This document shows positions 57,258-64,000 of a DNA stretch of 64,000 nucleotides, piece by piece. The notes below the pieces were generated by a model, which saw only the letters and a list, made by a program, of their open reading frames with translations, did no database searches and had not been told where the DNA came from. The first letter of the stretch is position 1; each line of letters starts with the position of its first letter. Source of the stretch: an uncultured Clostridia bacterium (GTDB lineage Bacteria > Bacillota > Clostridia > Oscillospirales > Ruminococcaceae); the NCBI GenBank assembly GCA_944386475.1, contig CALXBH010000072.1:1-64000 (forward strand). Reading direction: 5' to 3'. Position numbers and translations under genes: made by a program.

Positions 57258-59456
57258 TTAGTATACGATTCTATAATCGGTGGCCAGCTTGACGCTGTCG
57301 TCCGCCGCGTCGGTAATCGAAATCACCGCGTAAGAGCCGGACGCCAGATCGCTGGGCACATCGATTTCAGTGGAGATCTTCGCTACATCACCGACGCCCA
57401 TGTCCTCGAGGGTCTCGGTTACGCTGCTGCCGGAAATTTCATTGCCCTCAGCATCATACAGGGTGAAGGTCACCTTGGCCTGCTGTGTGGTTTCCAGCTG
57501 CTTGCGGATGGTGATGGAGTTGATGGTGCTGCCAGCCAGCAGCTCGTTGACTCCCTCGGTGCCGTCAGAAGCAGTAGAGCGAACCTGCTCGACGCCGTAA
57601 TACTCGTCCTGATAGCCGATAGAGCCAATGAAATTGGTCAAATCGTCGATCTGAGCATCGGTCAGGCCGTGATTCTCGGGCAGAGAAGCGACAACGGCAT
57701 CACGCAGGCTTGTAATAGAGCCATTGAAATAGTAGGGAGCCGAACGCCAGAGTTCGACCAGAGTAGCGGTATCCAGGTCACGGTCTTCCCAGCTATAGGC
57801 GTCTTTACCGTCCACATAGACAGCAGACTCCTCATGGAATTCCATATCCGTGTACAACGGAGCCGGATGGCAGGTTGCACAACCCTGAGATTCAAACAAT
57901 TCTTTGCCTCTCTCCGCCGATTCGGTCAAGGTGCCGTCACGGTTGAGGTAGGGGCTCTGCACGGGAGTTAAGGATTTCAGGTATTCATCCATGCAGGTGA
58001 GGTCGGATTCAGTGAGGCTGGTGGTCTGAACACTGGCGCGGACGTTGTCTTCCGCGGTCGGTTCTGCACCAGTTGCCAGGACCGGAGGCGTACGGTGAGA
58101 ATATACTAAAGACTTGGTGCTCTTAGGAGTACCGGCGCCGTCGCCCAGCTCATCCCAGTTGAAGCCGTCCGATCTCCCTTCCGGATGGCAGGAAGCGCAG
58201 CTCTCCCACTGCTGGTAACCTTTGGTGCCGTCGTTCCACAGGGTTTCGCCGGTGCGAACTGCGTTTGCCTCAGGCTGCTCGCCCAAAGAGATAGCGCCGG
58301 TCACCGCGTTGTTTTCCAGATCAACAACGGCTACATTGCCGGTGAAGTACTGACATACATACACGTTGCCATTCGCCACGGCAATCTCACGGTTGCCTTC
58401 GCCGTCCAGATCGATCTTGTTGCGCAGGCCGTCCAGGAAGGGGAGGTAGTCGGCGATATCCGCCACGGTGGCTACATCCTCATTTTCGCCGGCCGCCACT
58501 TCGTCGATCCGGTCCATAAGTTCGTTGGTGTCGATGGTGAAGATCTGATGGGCACCGGAAATAGACACCACCAGGTCGTCGCCGTTCATGGCAACGCCCC
58601 AGGGGTTGGGAGCGCCCAGTTCCACCTCATCCAACAACACAGAGGTCACCAGTTCGTCGGTGTTCGCGTCGATGATAGAGATGGCGTTGGTGTTGACCCA
58701 GCCTCTGTCAAGCTGAGAAGTGGGGTACGCATACCGTCCCAGCACATGGGAAACGTATACATACTCGTCATCAGAGGTGATGCTCTTAACATTGTTGGAG
58801 CCGTTGGTCAGCTGGATCTGATCGACCACAGTGTTGGTTGTCGTGTCGATAACAGCAACTCTGGCAGCCGTGGTTCCTTCTTCGGCAGTGGCAGCATCCT
58901 CCGTAAGGTGTTTGGCTACATAGATCTTGTCGCCCACGACCGTCATCGCCCGGGGTTCCCTGCCCACGTCGATGTCGTCGCCAACTTTGTCAAGAGTGTC
59001 TTTGTTGTAAACGGATACATTGTTGGTGAAGCGGTTGGCCACATACAGGTTGTCGCCCACCACGACGCCCGCCACAGGGGTATGCCCGGCTTCCGCCGTG
59101 TCAACCACGTCCATGGTAGCGGGATCGAGTTTCGCAACCATACCAGCCAGCTCGCCGTAAAGGGCGTAAACGTCATCGCCATCGGTGACAACGCCGCTGA
59201 CCATCTGGCCGCCCGCGTCCCACGTGTCCGTCACGCTGCCGCTCGCCAGAGAGGCCTTGTAGACCTTCCCGAGAGTGGCGTCCGCGACGAACGCGTTATC
59301 TCCCGAAATCGAAATATCCGAAGGGGAGATGTAGGGCTCGTCGTAGCTCGTATAGTCCACGCTGGATGCCAGCGTATAGAAAGCCAGTCCCGCTGCAACG
59401 GCAGTCACAGCGACAGCGGCTATCAGGACTTTGAGCTTGGTGTGTTTGTTTTTCAT
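57258..59456 (-). CDS. HzsBC-like protein: beta-propeller fused to di-haem MauG/CCP-like domain
   Basis: 732 aa with an N-terminal membrane/signal segment (VLIAAVAVTAVAAGLAFYTL). Residues about 45-400 are a YVTN-type seven-bladed propeller with repeats such as VVVGDNLYVANRFTNNVSVY. They include RYAYPTSQLDRGWVNTNAIS and ELGAPNPWGVAM, which match what I recall of HzsB-type proteins. Then come haem motif 1, CASCHPEGRSDGFNWDELGD (CxxCH 420-424), motif 2 GKELFESQGCATCHPAPLYTD (CxxCH 526-530), and the MauG-like RSAPYYFNGSITSLRDAV and HGLTDAQIDDLTNFI. A C-terminal beta domain (about 630-732) is extra. HzsB and HzsC are separate in Kuenenia but fused in some anammox genera. Activity is unknown. Confidence 0.85.
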   Translation of the reverse strand: MKNKHTKLKVLIAAVAVTAVAAGLAFYTLASSVDYTSYDEPYISPSDISISGDNAFVADATLGKVYKASLASGSVTDTWDAGGQMVSGVVTDGDDVYALYGELAGMVAKLDPATMDVVDTAEAGHTPVAGVVVGDNLYVANRFTNNVSVYNKDTLDKVGDDIDVGREPRAMTVVGDKIYVAKHLTEDAATAEEGTTAARVAVIDTTTNTVVDQIQLTNGSNNVKSITSDDEYVYVSHVLGRYAYPTSQLDRGWVNTNAISIIDANTDELVTSVLLDEVELGAPNPWGVAMNGDDLVVSISGAHQIFTIDTNELMDRIDEVAAGENEDVATVADIADYLPFLDGLRNKIDLDGEGNREIAVANGNVYVCQYFTGNVAVVDLENNAVTGAISLGEQPEANAVRTGETLWNDGTKGYQQWESCASCHPEGRSDGFNWDELGDGAGTPKSTKSLVYSHRTPPVLATGAEPTAEDNVRASVQTTSLTESDLTCMDEYLKSLTPVQSPYLNRDGTLTESAERGKELFESQGCATCHPAPLYTDMEFHEESAVYVDGKDAYSWEDRDLDTATLVELWRSAPYYFNGSITSLRDAVVASLPENHGLTDAQIDDLTNFIGSIGYQDEYYGVEQVRSTASDGTEGVNELLAGSTINSITIRKQLETTQQAKVTFTLYDAEGNEISGSSVTETLEDMGVGDVAKISTEIDVPSDLASGSYAVISITDAADDSVKLATDYRIVY

Positions 59457-59512
59457 CCCTTTAACCTCTCTTCAAAAAATTTTGTATACGCTGCCACATA
59501 TACAATAGGGAA

Positions 59513-60277
59513 CTAAGAATAAGAGTGCTCGCCGGAAGCGCCGAAGATGTTGACGCCCTGGAAAGCCATAAACAGTGCGACGATTCCGAGAATCGTAAAG
59601 ACGTACTGGAACTTTTGCAAGGATTTATATTTGCGGCAATGCAGGTACAAAGCGTAGAACACCCAGGTAACCAGCGCCCAGTTTTCCTTGGCGTCCCAGG
59701 ACCAGAACTCCGTCCAGACCTGATTCGCCCAGATAGCGCCTAAAAGGAGCCCCGCCGTCATAAAGGGGAAGGCGACCAAAACCAGGTTGTGAATCCCTCT
59801 GTCCAAGTTTGCCCGGTTGCCTTTGTTGAAAAACCAGATCACACTCAGCACAGAGGCCACCGCGCACAGGGAATAGGAAAGCATATAGCAGAAAACGTGG
59901 GGGACAAAATACACCGACTGCAAGGCCGGCACAAAATGCCAGATCAGCGTCGCGTTCATGATACAGCAGCCGATCATCACCACACCGGAGCACAAATTAA
60001 AATACGGGGAAACCCACTCATCCTTGTGGACCAGCACCATATAAACATTTGCCAGCGTAAAGCAAAGCCCTAAAAAGGTGAGCACCTGGTACATACTGAC
60101 AAAGGGAACATAGCCGTTGTTCACCCAGTTGGTAGCGACCACCACGGCGTTTAAAACCCACGCCGCGCCGTTTGCTATGTAAGCGGGCACCCGCTTTTTG
60201 CACCAGAACAAAATTGCCGACAGAAAATATCCCGCCGCAGCGACGCCCAAGAGGATTTTCAAAACCAAAATGCTCAT
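59513..60277 (-). CDS. CcsA/ResC-like cytochrome c biogenesis protein
   Basis: System II haem-handling membrane protein, 254 aa. The tryptophan-rich haem motif is present as WANQVWTEFWSWDAKENWAL; the flanking conserved His residues appear in YFVPHVFCYMLSY and in the end FGASGEHSYS. About eight membrane segments. It overlaps the ResB-like gene by 4 bp (ATGA), so translation is coupled, and ends 56 bp before the HzsBC-like gene. It should attach haem to the CxxCH motifs of the two downstream products. Confidence 0.93.
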   Translation of the reverse strand: MSILVLKILLGVAAAGYFLSAILFWCKKRVPAYIANGAAWVLNAVVVATNWVNNGYVPFVSMYQVLTFLGLCFTLANVYMVLVHKDEWVSPYFNLCSGVVMIGCCIMNATLIWHFVPALQSVYFVPHVFCYMLSYSLCAVASVLSVIWFFNKGNRANLDRGIHNLVLVAFPFMTAGLLLGAIWANQVWTEFWSWDAKENWALVTWVFYALYLHCRKYKSLQKFQYVFTILGIVALFMAFQGVNIFGASGEHSYS

Positions 60278-61227
60278 TTGGCATCACCCGCTTTCTTTTT
60301 GGAACCGGGCTTTTTCGTCTCATTTTTCCCGGAGGCAGCGGCCTGTCTTGGACGAACAAAGCAGGCGATAAAGGAACCGACGATAATCATCACCATGCCC
60401 ACCGTCACAATGTACTCGCCGGGGTCATATTTAAAGATGAAAGCGGCGGCGTTTTGCGTTTCGTCATAGCTCATCAGATAAATCTTCCAGCCGTTGACCC
60501 GCAGGGGATGGTTGACCGAAATGGTGTCCTCCCGGCTCTCCTGAGTCTCGTTGTTGACGATGGTCACATCTCCCAGATAGGATTTCACCGAACTTCTGGG
60601 ATTGCCGACAATCGAGCCGTCTTCCGTCAGATTGACAACCTGATATTCACCGGCGTCGTCTACAAGGTCTTCCACCGTCTTCTGGCCATATTCGCCGAAG
60701 TCGTAGATTCCTTCGCTGTTAATTTCAATATCCGTCGCCAGCTGCTCTTCGGCTACGCCCTCTTCGTTCACCCGGTAGATGTCGTACACCGGCTCGTAAT
60801 ATTCCACCGCAAAATCAGTGACGCCAAACCGGAAGGAACTGAAATTTGCTACATAATTTTCGCCTTTGGTGGGATTCGCTTTTACAAGCTGGTGATAAGC
60901 GGAAGCCGACGACCCCTGCTCATTCACCGGGTAGGCCCCCTGGATTTTGATTCCGGCCATGTAGTAGATCATGCTGCCCAGCAGCACGGCGACTAGGCCG
61001 ATATGCAATAGGTAAAAACCGATTTTTTTAATGTTAAACGGGAATACAAACAGGCAGATAACCTGCGCGATCACAAAAATCCCCAGCAGGACAATTAAAC
61101 CCCAAATGACCAGGTTGCTCTGAAAATCTGTGTCTATGTGGAAAAACACCTGGCGGGATCCCAAAACGGCGACCACCAGTGCAATCACTGACATCACAAC
61201 CACAGAAATCTTCATGATTAATTTCAT
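60274..61227 (-). CDS. ResB-like cytochrome c biogenesis protein
   Basis: 317 aa, with three N-terminal membrane segments, an extracytoplasmic domain of about 180 residues, a fourth membrane segment (IVTVGMVMIIVGSFIACFV) and a basic tail. NHPLRVNGWKIYLMSYDETQN and the following KYDPG are the ResB/Ccs1 hallmark before the last segment. It is the partner of CcsA in System II and first gene of the operon. AAGGAGA lies about 14 bp before the ATG, a long spacing. No ResA or CcdA thiol-reducing partner is found in the window. Confidence 0.88.
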   Translation of the reverse strand: MKLIMKISVVVMSVIALVVAVLGSRQVFFHIDTDFQSNLVIWGLIVLLGIFVIAQVICLFVFPFNIKKIGFYLLHIGLVAVLLGSMIYYMAGIKIQGAYPVNEQGSSASAYHQLVKANPTKGENYVANFSSFRFGVTDFAVEYYEPVYDIYRVNEEGVAEEQLATDIEINSEGIYDFGEYGQKTVEDLVDDAGEYQVVNLTEDGSIVGNPRSSVKSYLGDVTIVNNETQESREDTISVNHPLRVNGWKIYLMSYDETQNAAAFIFKYDPGEYIVTVGMVMIIVGSFIACFVRPRQAAASGKNETKKPGSKKKAGDAK

Positions 61228-61290
61228 AAACCGATTAAACGTCTCCTTTCCGCAGAGATTTTACCGCCGGTTTTTATCCTGCGGCATTGT

Positions 61291-61319
61291 ATTTTATAGG
61301 CACGATATGGTATAATCAA
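61291..61319 (-). promoter_or_regulatory. Promoter of the ResB-CcsA-HzsBC-HzsA-like operon
   Basis: On the minus strand TTGATT (61314-61319), a 17-bp spacer and TAAAAT (61291-61296), about 65 bp ahead of the ResB-like start. Confidence 0.7.
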
Positions 61320-61360
61320 CGTGAAATTGAGTAAAAGATTTACATTTACCTGTTTTTTGG

Positions 61361-61484
61361 GGAAGTTTGTCAAAATTATTTCACAAAACTTCCGATATTT
61401 TTTTAGTTATTCTTTACAGTATTTTTTAAAACCAGCATTTTGACGCAAATATTGTAAACAATACCAATGTATATTATTAATATA
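61361..61484. promoter_or_regulatory. Divergent intergenic region with three dyads
   Basis: The AT-rich stretch between the HZS-like operon and the AraC gene holds GGAAGTTT/AAACTTCC (about 61362-61394), TATTGT-AA-ACAATA (61450-61463) and the perfect TATATTATTAATATA (61470-61484). They are candidate sites for the divergent regulator. No gene is seen between 61228 and 61558. Confidence 0.45.
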
Positions 61485-61558
61485 GTACGAACGGGACAAG
61501 AAGAACATAGAGATTACAAATATCAAAAAATGTAAATATCAAACACAGGAGGTGCCTT

Positions 61559-62371
61559 ATGAACGAAGTCATTTATTGGTACTCCCACTCGCTGGAAGGG
61601 GAATATCCTTTTCATGTTTCCCTGGCCGGACGAACCGACGGCGACAACTATCTCATGGAGCGCAGCCGTTCCGCTACCTTTGTGGCCGCCTATGTCAAAA
61701 CCGGCTACGGCTTTCTTACATACGAGGACAAAGATTACCGCCTTTCCCCGGGAGATGTGTTTTTGCTGCATGCCCATTCCCGCCACCGGTACGGAGGGGA
61801 CAAACAGAACCCCTTCACCTTTTTGTGGTGCAATATTTCCGGGGTGCTGATTTCTTATCTGCTCAACGCCTATGAGCTGGGAGATGTAAATGTCATCTCC
61901 GATCCGGGAGCTCTGCAGCTGTTTGAAGAGCTTCATCAGATCTGCCGGGAAAACACGGACGCCAATATTGTGGACGCCCAGTGCGCCGTGAAATTTCACG
62001 AAATCGTCGCCTCGGCCGCCCAAAGGGTCAAAGAAGAGGTGCAGACCGAATCCCTGGCCCAAAAGATCAAGCATCTTATTGACAGCAATCTCAAACGCTA
62101 TCTGACCGTTCATGAGGTCGCCGAGCGGCTGGGCTATTCTGAAGCGCACATCAACCGGGTATTTAAAGCCGCCTACGGGGAGCCCCCTTATCACTACATG
62201 CTCCGGACCAAGCTGGTTTCCGCCCAAAAGCTTTTGCAGGGGACCGACCTGCGGGTTAAGCAGGTGGCGGAGTTATTCGGCTTTAACGACGAATTTCACT
62301 TTTCCAACGCCTTTTTCAAGCAGTTCGGCTACCGCCCCAAGCAGGTGGAGCGGCGTAAAATCCCGGAATAA
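61559..62371 (+). CDS. AraC family transcriptional regulator, divergent to the HZS-like operon
   Basis: 270 aa with an N-terminal cupin sensing domain (VKTGYGFLTYEDKDYRLSPG, FLLHAHSRHRYGG) and a C-terminal two-HTH domain (YLTVHEVAERLGYSEAHINRVF, VKQVAELFGFNDEFHFSNAF, FGYRPKQVERR). AGGAGG precedes the ATG. Position suggests control of the ResB-to-HzsA-like operon; this is inference. The gene is monocistronic. Confidence 0.9.
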   Translation: MNEVIYWYSHSLEGEYPFHVSLAGRTDGDNYLMERSRSATFVAAYVKTGYGFLTYEDKDYRLSPGDVFLLHAHSRHRYGGDKQNPFTFLWCNISGVLISYLLNAYELGDVNVISDPGALQLFEELHQICRENTDANIVDAQCAVKFHEIVASAAQRVKEEVQTESLAQKIKHLIDSNLKRYLTVHEVAERLGYSEAHINRVFKAAYGEPPYHYMLRTKLVSAQKLLQGTDLRVKQVAELFGFNDEFHFSNAFFKQFGYRPKQVERRKIPE

Positions 62372-62409
62372 AGCTCTATAATGAAAAGGGATCGGCCCGT
62401 TGGCAGCCG

Positions 62410-62694
62410 CTATAACAGATAGTCCGCCGACGCCCGGCCGCAGGTCACCGAGGTGATATACTCCTTGACGGCCAGATGCTCCGGATGAACCTGATAGCCC
62501 TCCAGGGCTTTTTGATCCTCCAGCTCGCTGTACAAAACCACGTCGTAGCCGCCAGGGGTAATATTTATTCCCACCTCCGCTTTATAAAGGCCGGGGATTT
62601 TTCCGTTTAAAGACTCCAGCATCTGCTTGATTTTTTGCGCGGCCTGCTCCTTATCCGGGGCAGAAATCTTCCACATGACAATATGTTTCACCAT
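62410..62694 (-). CDS. Dabb family protein (stress-responsive A/B barrel)
   Basis: 94 aa, starting MVKHIVMWKI with a conserved His, and containing IPGLYKAEVGINIT, DVVLYSELEDQKALEGYQVHPEH. These are the signature segments of dimeric alpha/beta-barrel Dabb proteins. CAGGAGGAG precedes the ATG. The role of such stand-alone proteins is mostly unknown. It converges on the AraC gene. Confidence 0.9.
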   Translation of the reverse strand: MVKHIVMWKISAPDKEQAAQKIKQMLESLNGKIPGLYKAEVGINITPGGYDVVLYSELEDQKALEGYQVHPEHLAVKEYITSVTCGRASADYLL

Positions 62695-62831
62695 TTTATC
62701 TCCTCCTGAAAAATTTTACTTTTCTGTCTTCATCTTATCACAGACCCTATGGACAGCGCAAAGACAGTTTTACCAAATTTTTCCTCGTTCTTTCGTGCAG
62801 GATGACGCCTATCCCCTTTGAAAACGGCAGA

Positions 62832-62876
62832 AAAAATGCCTGCTGCAAAACCAGACGTTTTGCAGCAGGCATTTTT
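62832..62876 (-). terminator. Terminator overlapping the stop of the DUF6483-like gene
   Basis: AAAAATGCCTGCTGCAAAAC pairs with its complement at 62857-62876 around CAGAC, a 20-bp stem. The gene's stop codon begins inside the last bases of the stem. Confidence 0.9.
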
Positions 62877-63234
62877 AAATCTGGATGCCGTAAATCTCTT
62901 TCGTCCGCATAAGCTCCTTTTCCAGCTCCTGACGGGTAACGCCGTACTTCTCCAGCGTTTCATCCCCGAATTCGTTGACCCGGCTGTAAAAATCCAGCGC
63001 CACCTCCAGATATTCCATCCTGCCCGGCGCCATCAGTCGGGAAAGTTCTTCCTTAGCCTCTTTGATTTTTCCCTGGCCCAGCAGGGAGAGCAGCCGCATA
63101 TGGAGAAAGTCGGTCTGGGTATACTGGTTATCCTCCGGCAGTTCGTAACGGGGCGTATCCTTATTAAAAAGCAACCGCGCCATAATCAAAACCATTCCTT
63201 CGATCTGACGCATGATATAGTCTTCCTGAAACAT
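62875..63234 (-). CDS. DUF6483-like protein
   Basis: 119 aa from the ATG at 63234 (MFQEDYIMRQIEGMV). The frame continues upstream but overlaps the next gene. It is all-helical, with LLFNKDTPRYEL, FLHMRLLSLLGQGKIKEAKEEL and ALDFYSRVNEFGDETLEKYG, the pattern of a small TPR-like helical bundle. I match it tentatively to DUF6483, whose members start with a closely similar MFxEDYI. Only 2 bp separate it from the LacI-type gene upstream, so they are likely cotranscribed. Confidence 0.75.
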   Translation of the reverse strand: MFQEDYIMRQIEGMVLIMARLLFNKDTPRYELPEDNQYTQTDFLHMRLLSLLGQGKIKEAKEELSRLMAPGRMEYLEVALDFYSRVNEFGDETLEKYGVTRQELEKELMRTKEIYGIQI

Positions 63235-63236
63235 TT

Positions 63237-64000
63237 TTACTTTTCTTTCCTTTCCTCGCCGGACAGCGATCTTACCGACCCCCGGCAAATCAGCCGAGGT
63301 TTAAACACCGTCCTGCCGGGCAAAGCGTTATCCTGTATCAGCGAGACCGCTTCTTCCGCCAGCGCCTGAGCCAGCGTCCGGATAGGCTGTGCCACCACGT
63401 CCACCGCCATCATGCTGGTCCACTGAAGGTCATCAAACATTAAAAAGGAGATGTCTTCCGGAAAGCGCAGCCCCAGCCGCCGCATGGTCATATAAGCCTG
63501 CCGCCCATACCAGTTGGCCACTGCAAAAACAGCGGTGGGCTTTTTTTGCAGCAAAATCTCCTCCACCTGTTTTTGGGGATCCCCCGTCCCGTCATCATGA
63601 AAAAAAACAGGAAGAGGCGCCCCTGATTCCCCACAAGCGTCTAAAAAACCCTGGCGGCGGTCTCCTCCGCCCATCACCAAAATGCGGCGGTGGCCCTGTT
63701 CCAGCAGGTACTTCATCCCGATATATGCGCCATAGTTGTCGTCAAATCCCAGATAGCTTAAATCATGATAGGGATTTCGAAACAGCTGGATCAGGCGGGG
63801 GGCGGAAGCACGGAGATACTCCGGCTCCGGGATATTCTCAAAGGGGATGAAAATCACCGCTTCCGCCTGGGAAGCGATCATCATCTGCATCATCTTTCGC
63901 TGCTTTTCAGGATCATACCGGTCAAAGGCAATCATCAGCCGGTAGCCCAACGGCTCCAAGATTGCTTCCAATTCTTCGGCAATCCCCATAAAAAACGGGT
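63237..64000 (-). CDS. LacI-family transcriptional regulator, 5' part beyond the window
   Basis: Only the ligand-binding part is seen. The frame is open to the window edge: ...PFFMGIAEELEAILEPLGY, where PFF before the first helix is the usual LacI/GalR start of the sensor domain; the HTH lies outside. Other marks are AEAVIFIPF, GAYIGMKYLLEQGHRRILVMGG, PTAVFAVANWYGRQAYMTMR and PEDISFLMFDDLQW, ending with the PIRTLAQALAEEAV helix. It should be a sugar- or nucleoside-responsive repressor; the ligand is not readable. Confidence 0.9.
   Translation of the reverse strand, partial: PFFMGIAEELEAILEPLGYRLMIAFDRYDPEKQRKMMQMMIASQAEAVIFIPFENIPEPEYLRASAPRLIQLFRNPYHDLSYLGFDDNYGAYIGMKYLLEQGHRRILVMGGGDRRQGFLDACGESGAPLPVFFHDDGTGDPQKQVEEILLQKKPTAVFAVANWYGRQAYMTMRRLGLRFPEDISFLMFDDLQWTSMMAVDVVAQPIRTLAQALAEEAVSLIQDNALPGRTVFKPRLICRGSVRSLSGEERKEK

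Noticed and set aside
51976..59456. Calling the two large proteins hzsA and hzsBC outright and the organism an anammox bacterium
   Set aside because: The recalled haem-ligand tyrosine is not present, no other anammox genes (hydrazine dehydrogenase, nitrite reductase) are in the window, and the genome is Clostridia-like. Only architecture-level similarity is claimed.

Overview
The window looks like chromosome from a low-oxygen Gram-positive of class Clostridia, most likely an Oscillospiraceae/Ruminococcaceae-type gut bacterium. The basis is: a CIRCE element in front of groES, SigA-type promoters, lipoboxes, a C-terminal sortase-like sorting signal with FIVAR-type repeats, FabV enoyl reductase, rhamnose utilisation, a secreted serpin, and GC-rich genes separated by AT-rich spacers with hairpin repeats. 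Species cannot be named from sequence alone. Gene density is high. No rRNA, tRNA, CRISPR array, transposase or phage gene was seen.

Layout. 1-8.4 kb (+): tsaD (5' truncated), gltX, a lipoprotein, a small membrane protein, a D-2-hydroxyacid dehydrogenase, a two-gene ABC exporter, fabV and a GNAT. 8.4-15.6 kb (-): tex, then a four-gene ABC/GldG/DUF4340 operon with a structured leader. 15.9-20.7 kb (-): a branched-chain amino-acid ABC transporter (livJHMGF order). 20.9-24 kb: an ABC-F protein and a YitT-family protein. 24.1-28.8 kb (-): rhaB-rhaA-rhaD and an AraC-type regulator. 29-32 kb (+): ECF-like sigma factor, membrane-anchored partner, serpin. 32-35.5 kb (-): Fe-S aldo/keto reductase, and an Lsa-like ABC-F protein behind a long attenuator leader with two overlapping upstream ORFs. 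35.5-41.1 kb: small HTH proteins, a lipoprotein, a YkpA/YbiT-like ABC-F protein and several classes of repeats. 41.1-44.9 kb (-): groEL (apparent stop loss), groES, prmA, GNAT. 45-49 kb (-): HtrA protease and a two-component system. 49.4-51.7 kb: ychF, a small membrane protein, and a Vat/CatB-like acetyltransferase with its own leader ORF.

The most striking region is 51,976-61,227 (-). Four genes appear to form one operon: ResB-like, CcsA-like, a 732-aa beta-propeller/di-haem protein, and a 1,754-aa wall-anchored protein with two CxxCH motifs. Domain order, haem count (2+2) and recalled conserved segments match anammox hydrazine synthase: HzsA, and HzsB fused to HzsC. A divergent AraC-family gene (61,559) is the likely regulator. 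The predicted picture is a four-haem, surface-displayed HZS-like complex in a Gram-positive, matured by its own System II cytochrome c biogenesis pair. Its reaction is unknown; one recalled active-site tyrosine of true HzsA is not conserved, so hydrazine synthesis should not be assumed.

The right end holds a Dabb-domain protein, a small DUF6483-like protein and the 3' part of a LacI-family regulator that runs off the window.
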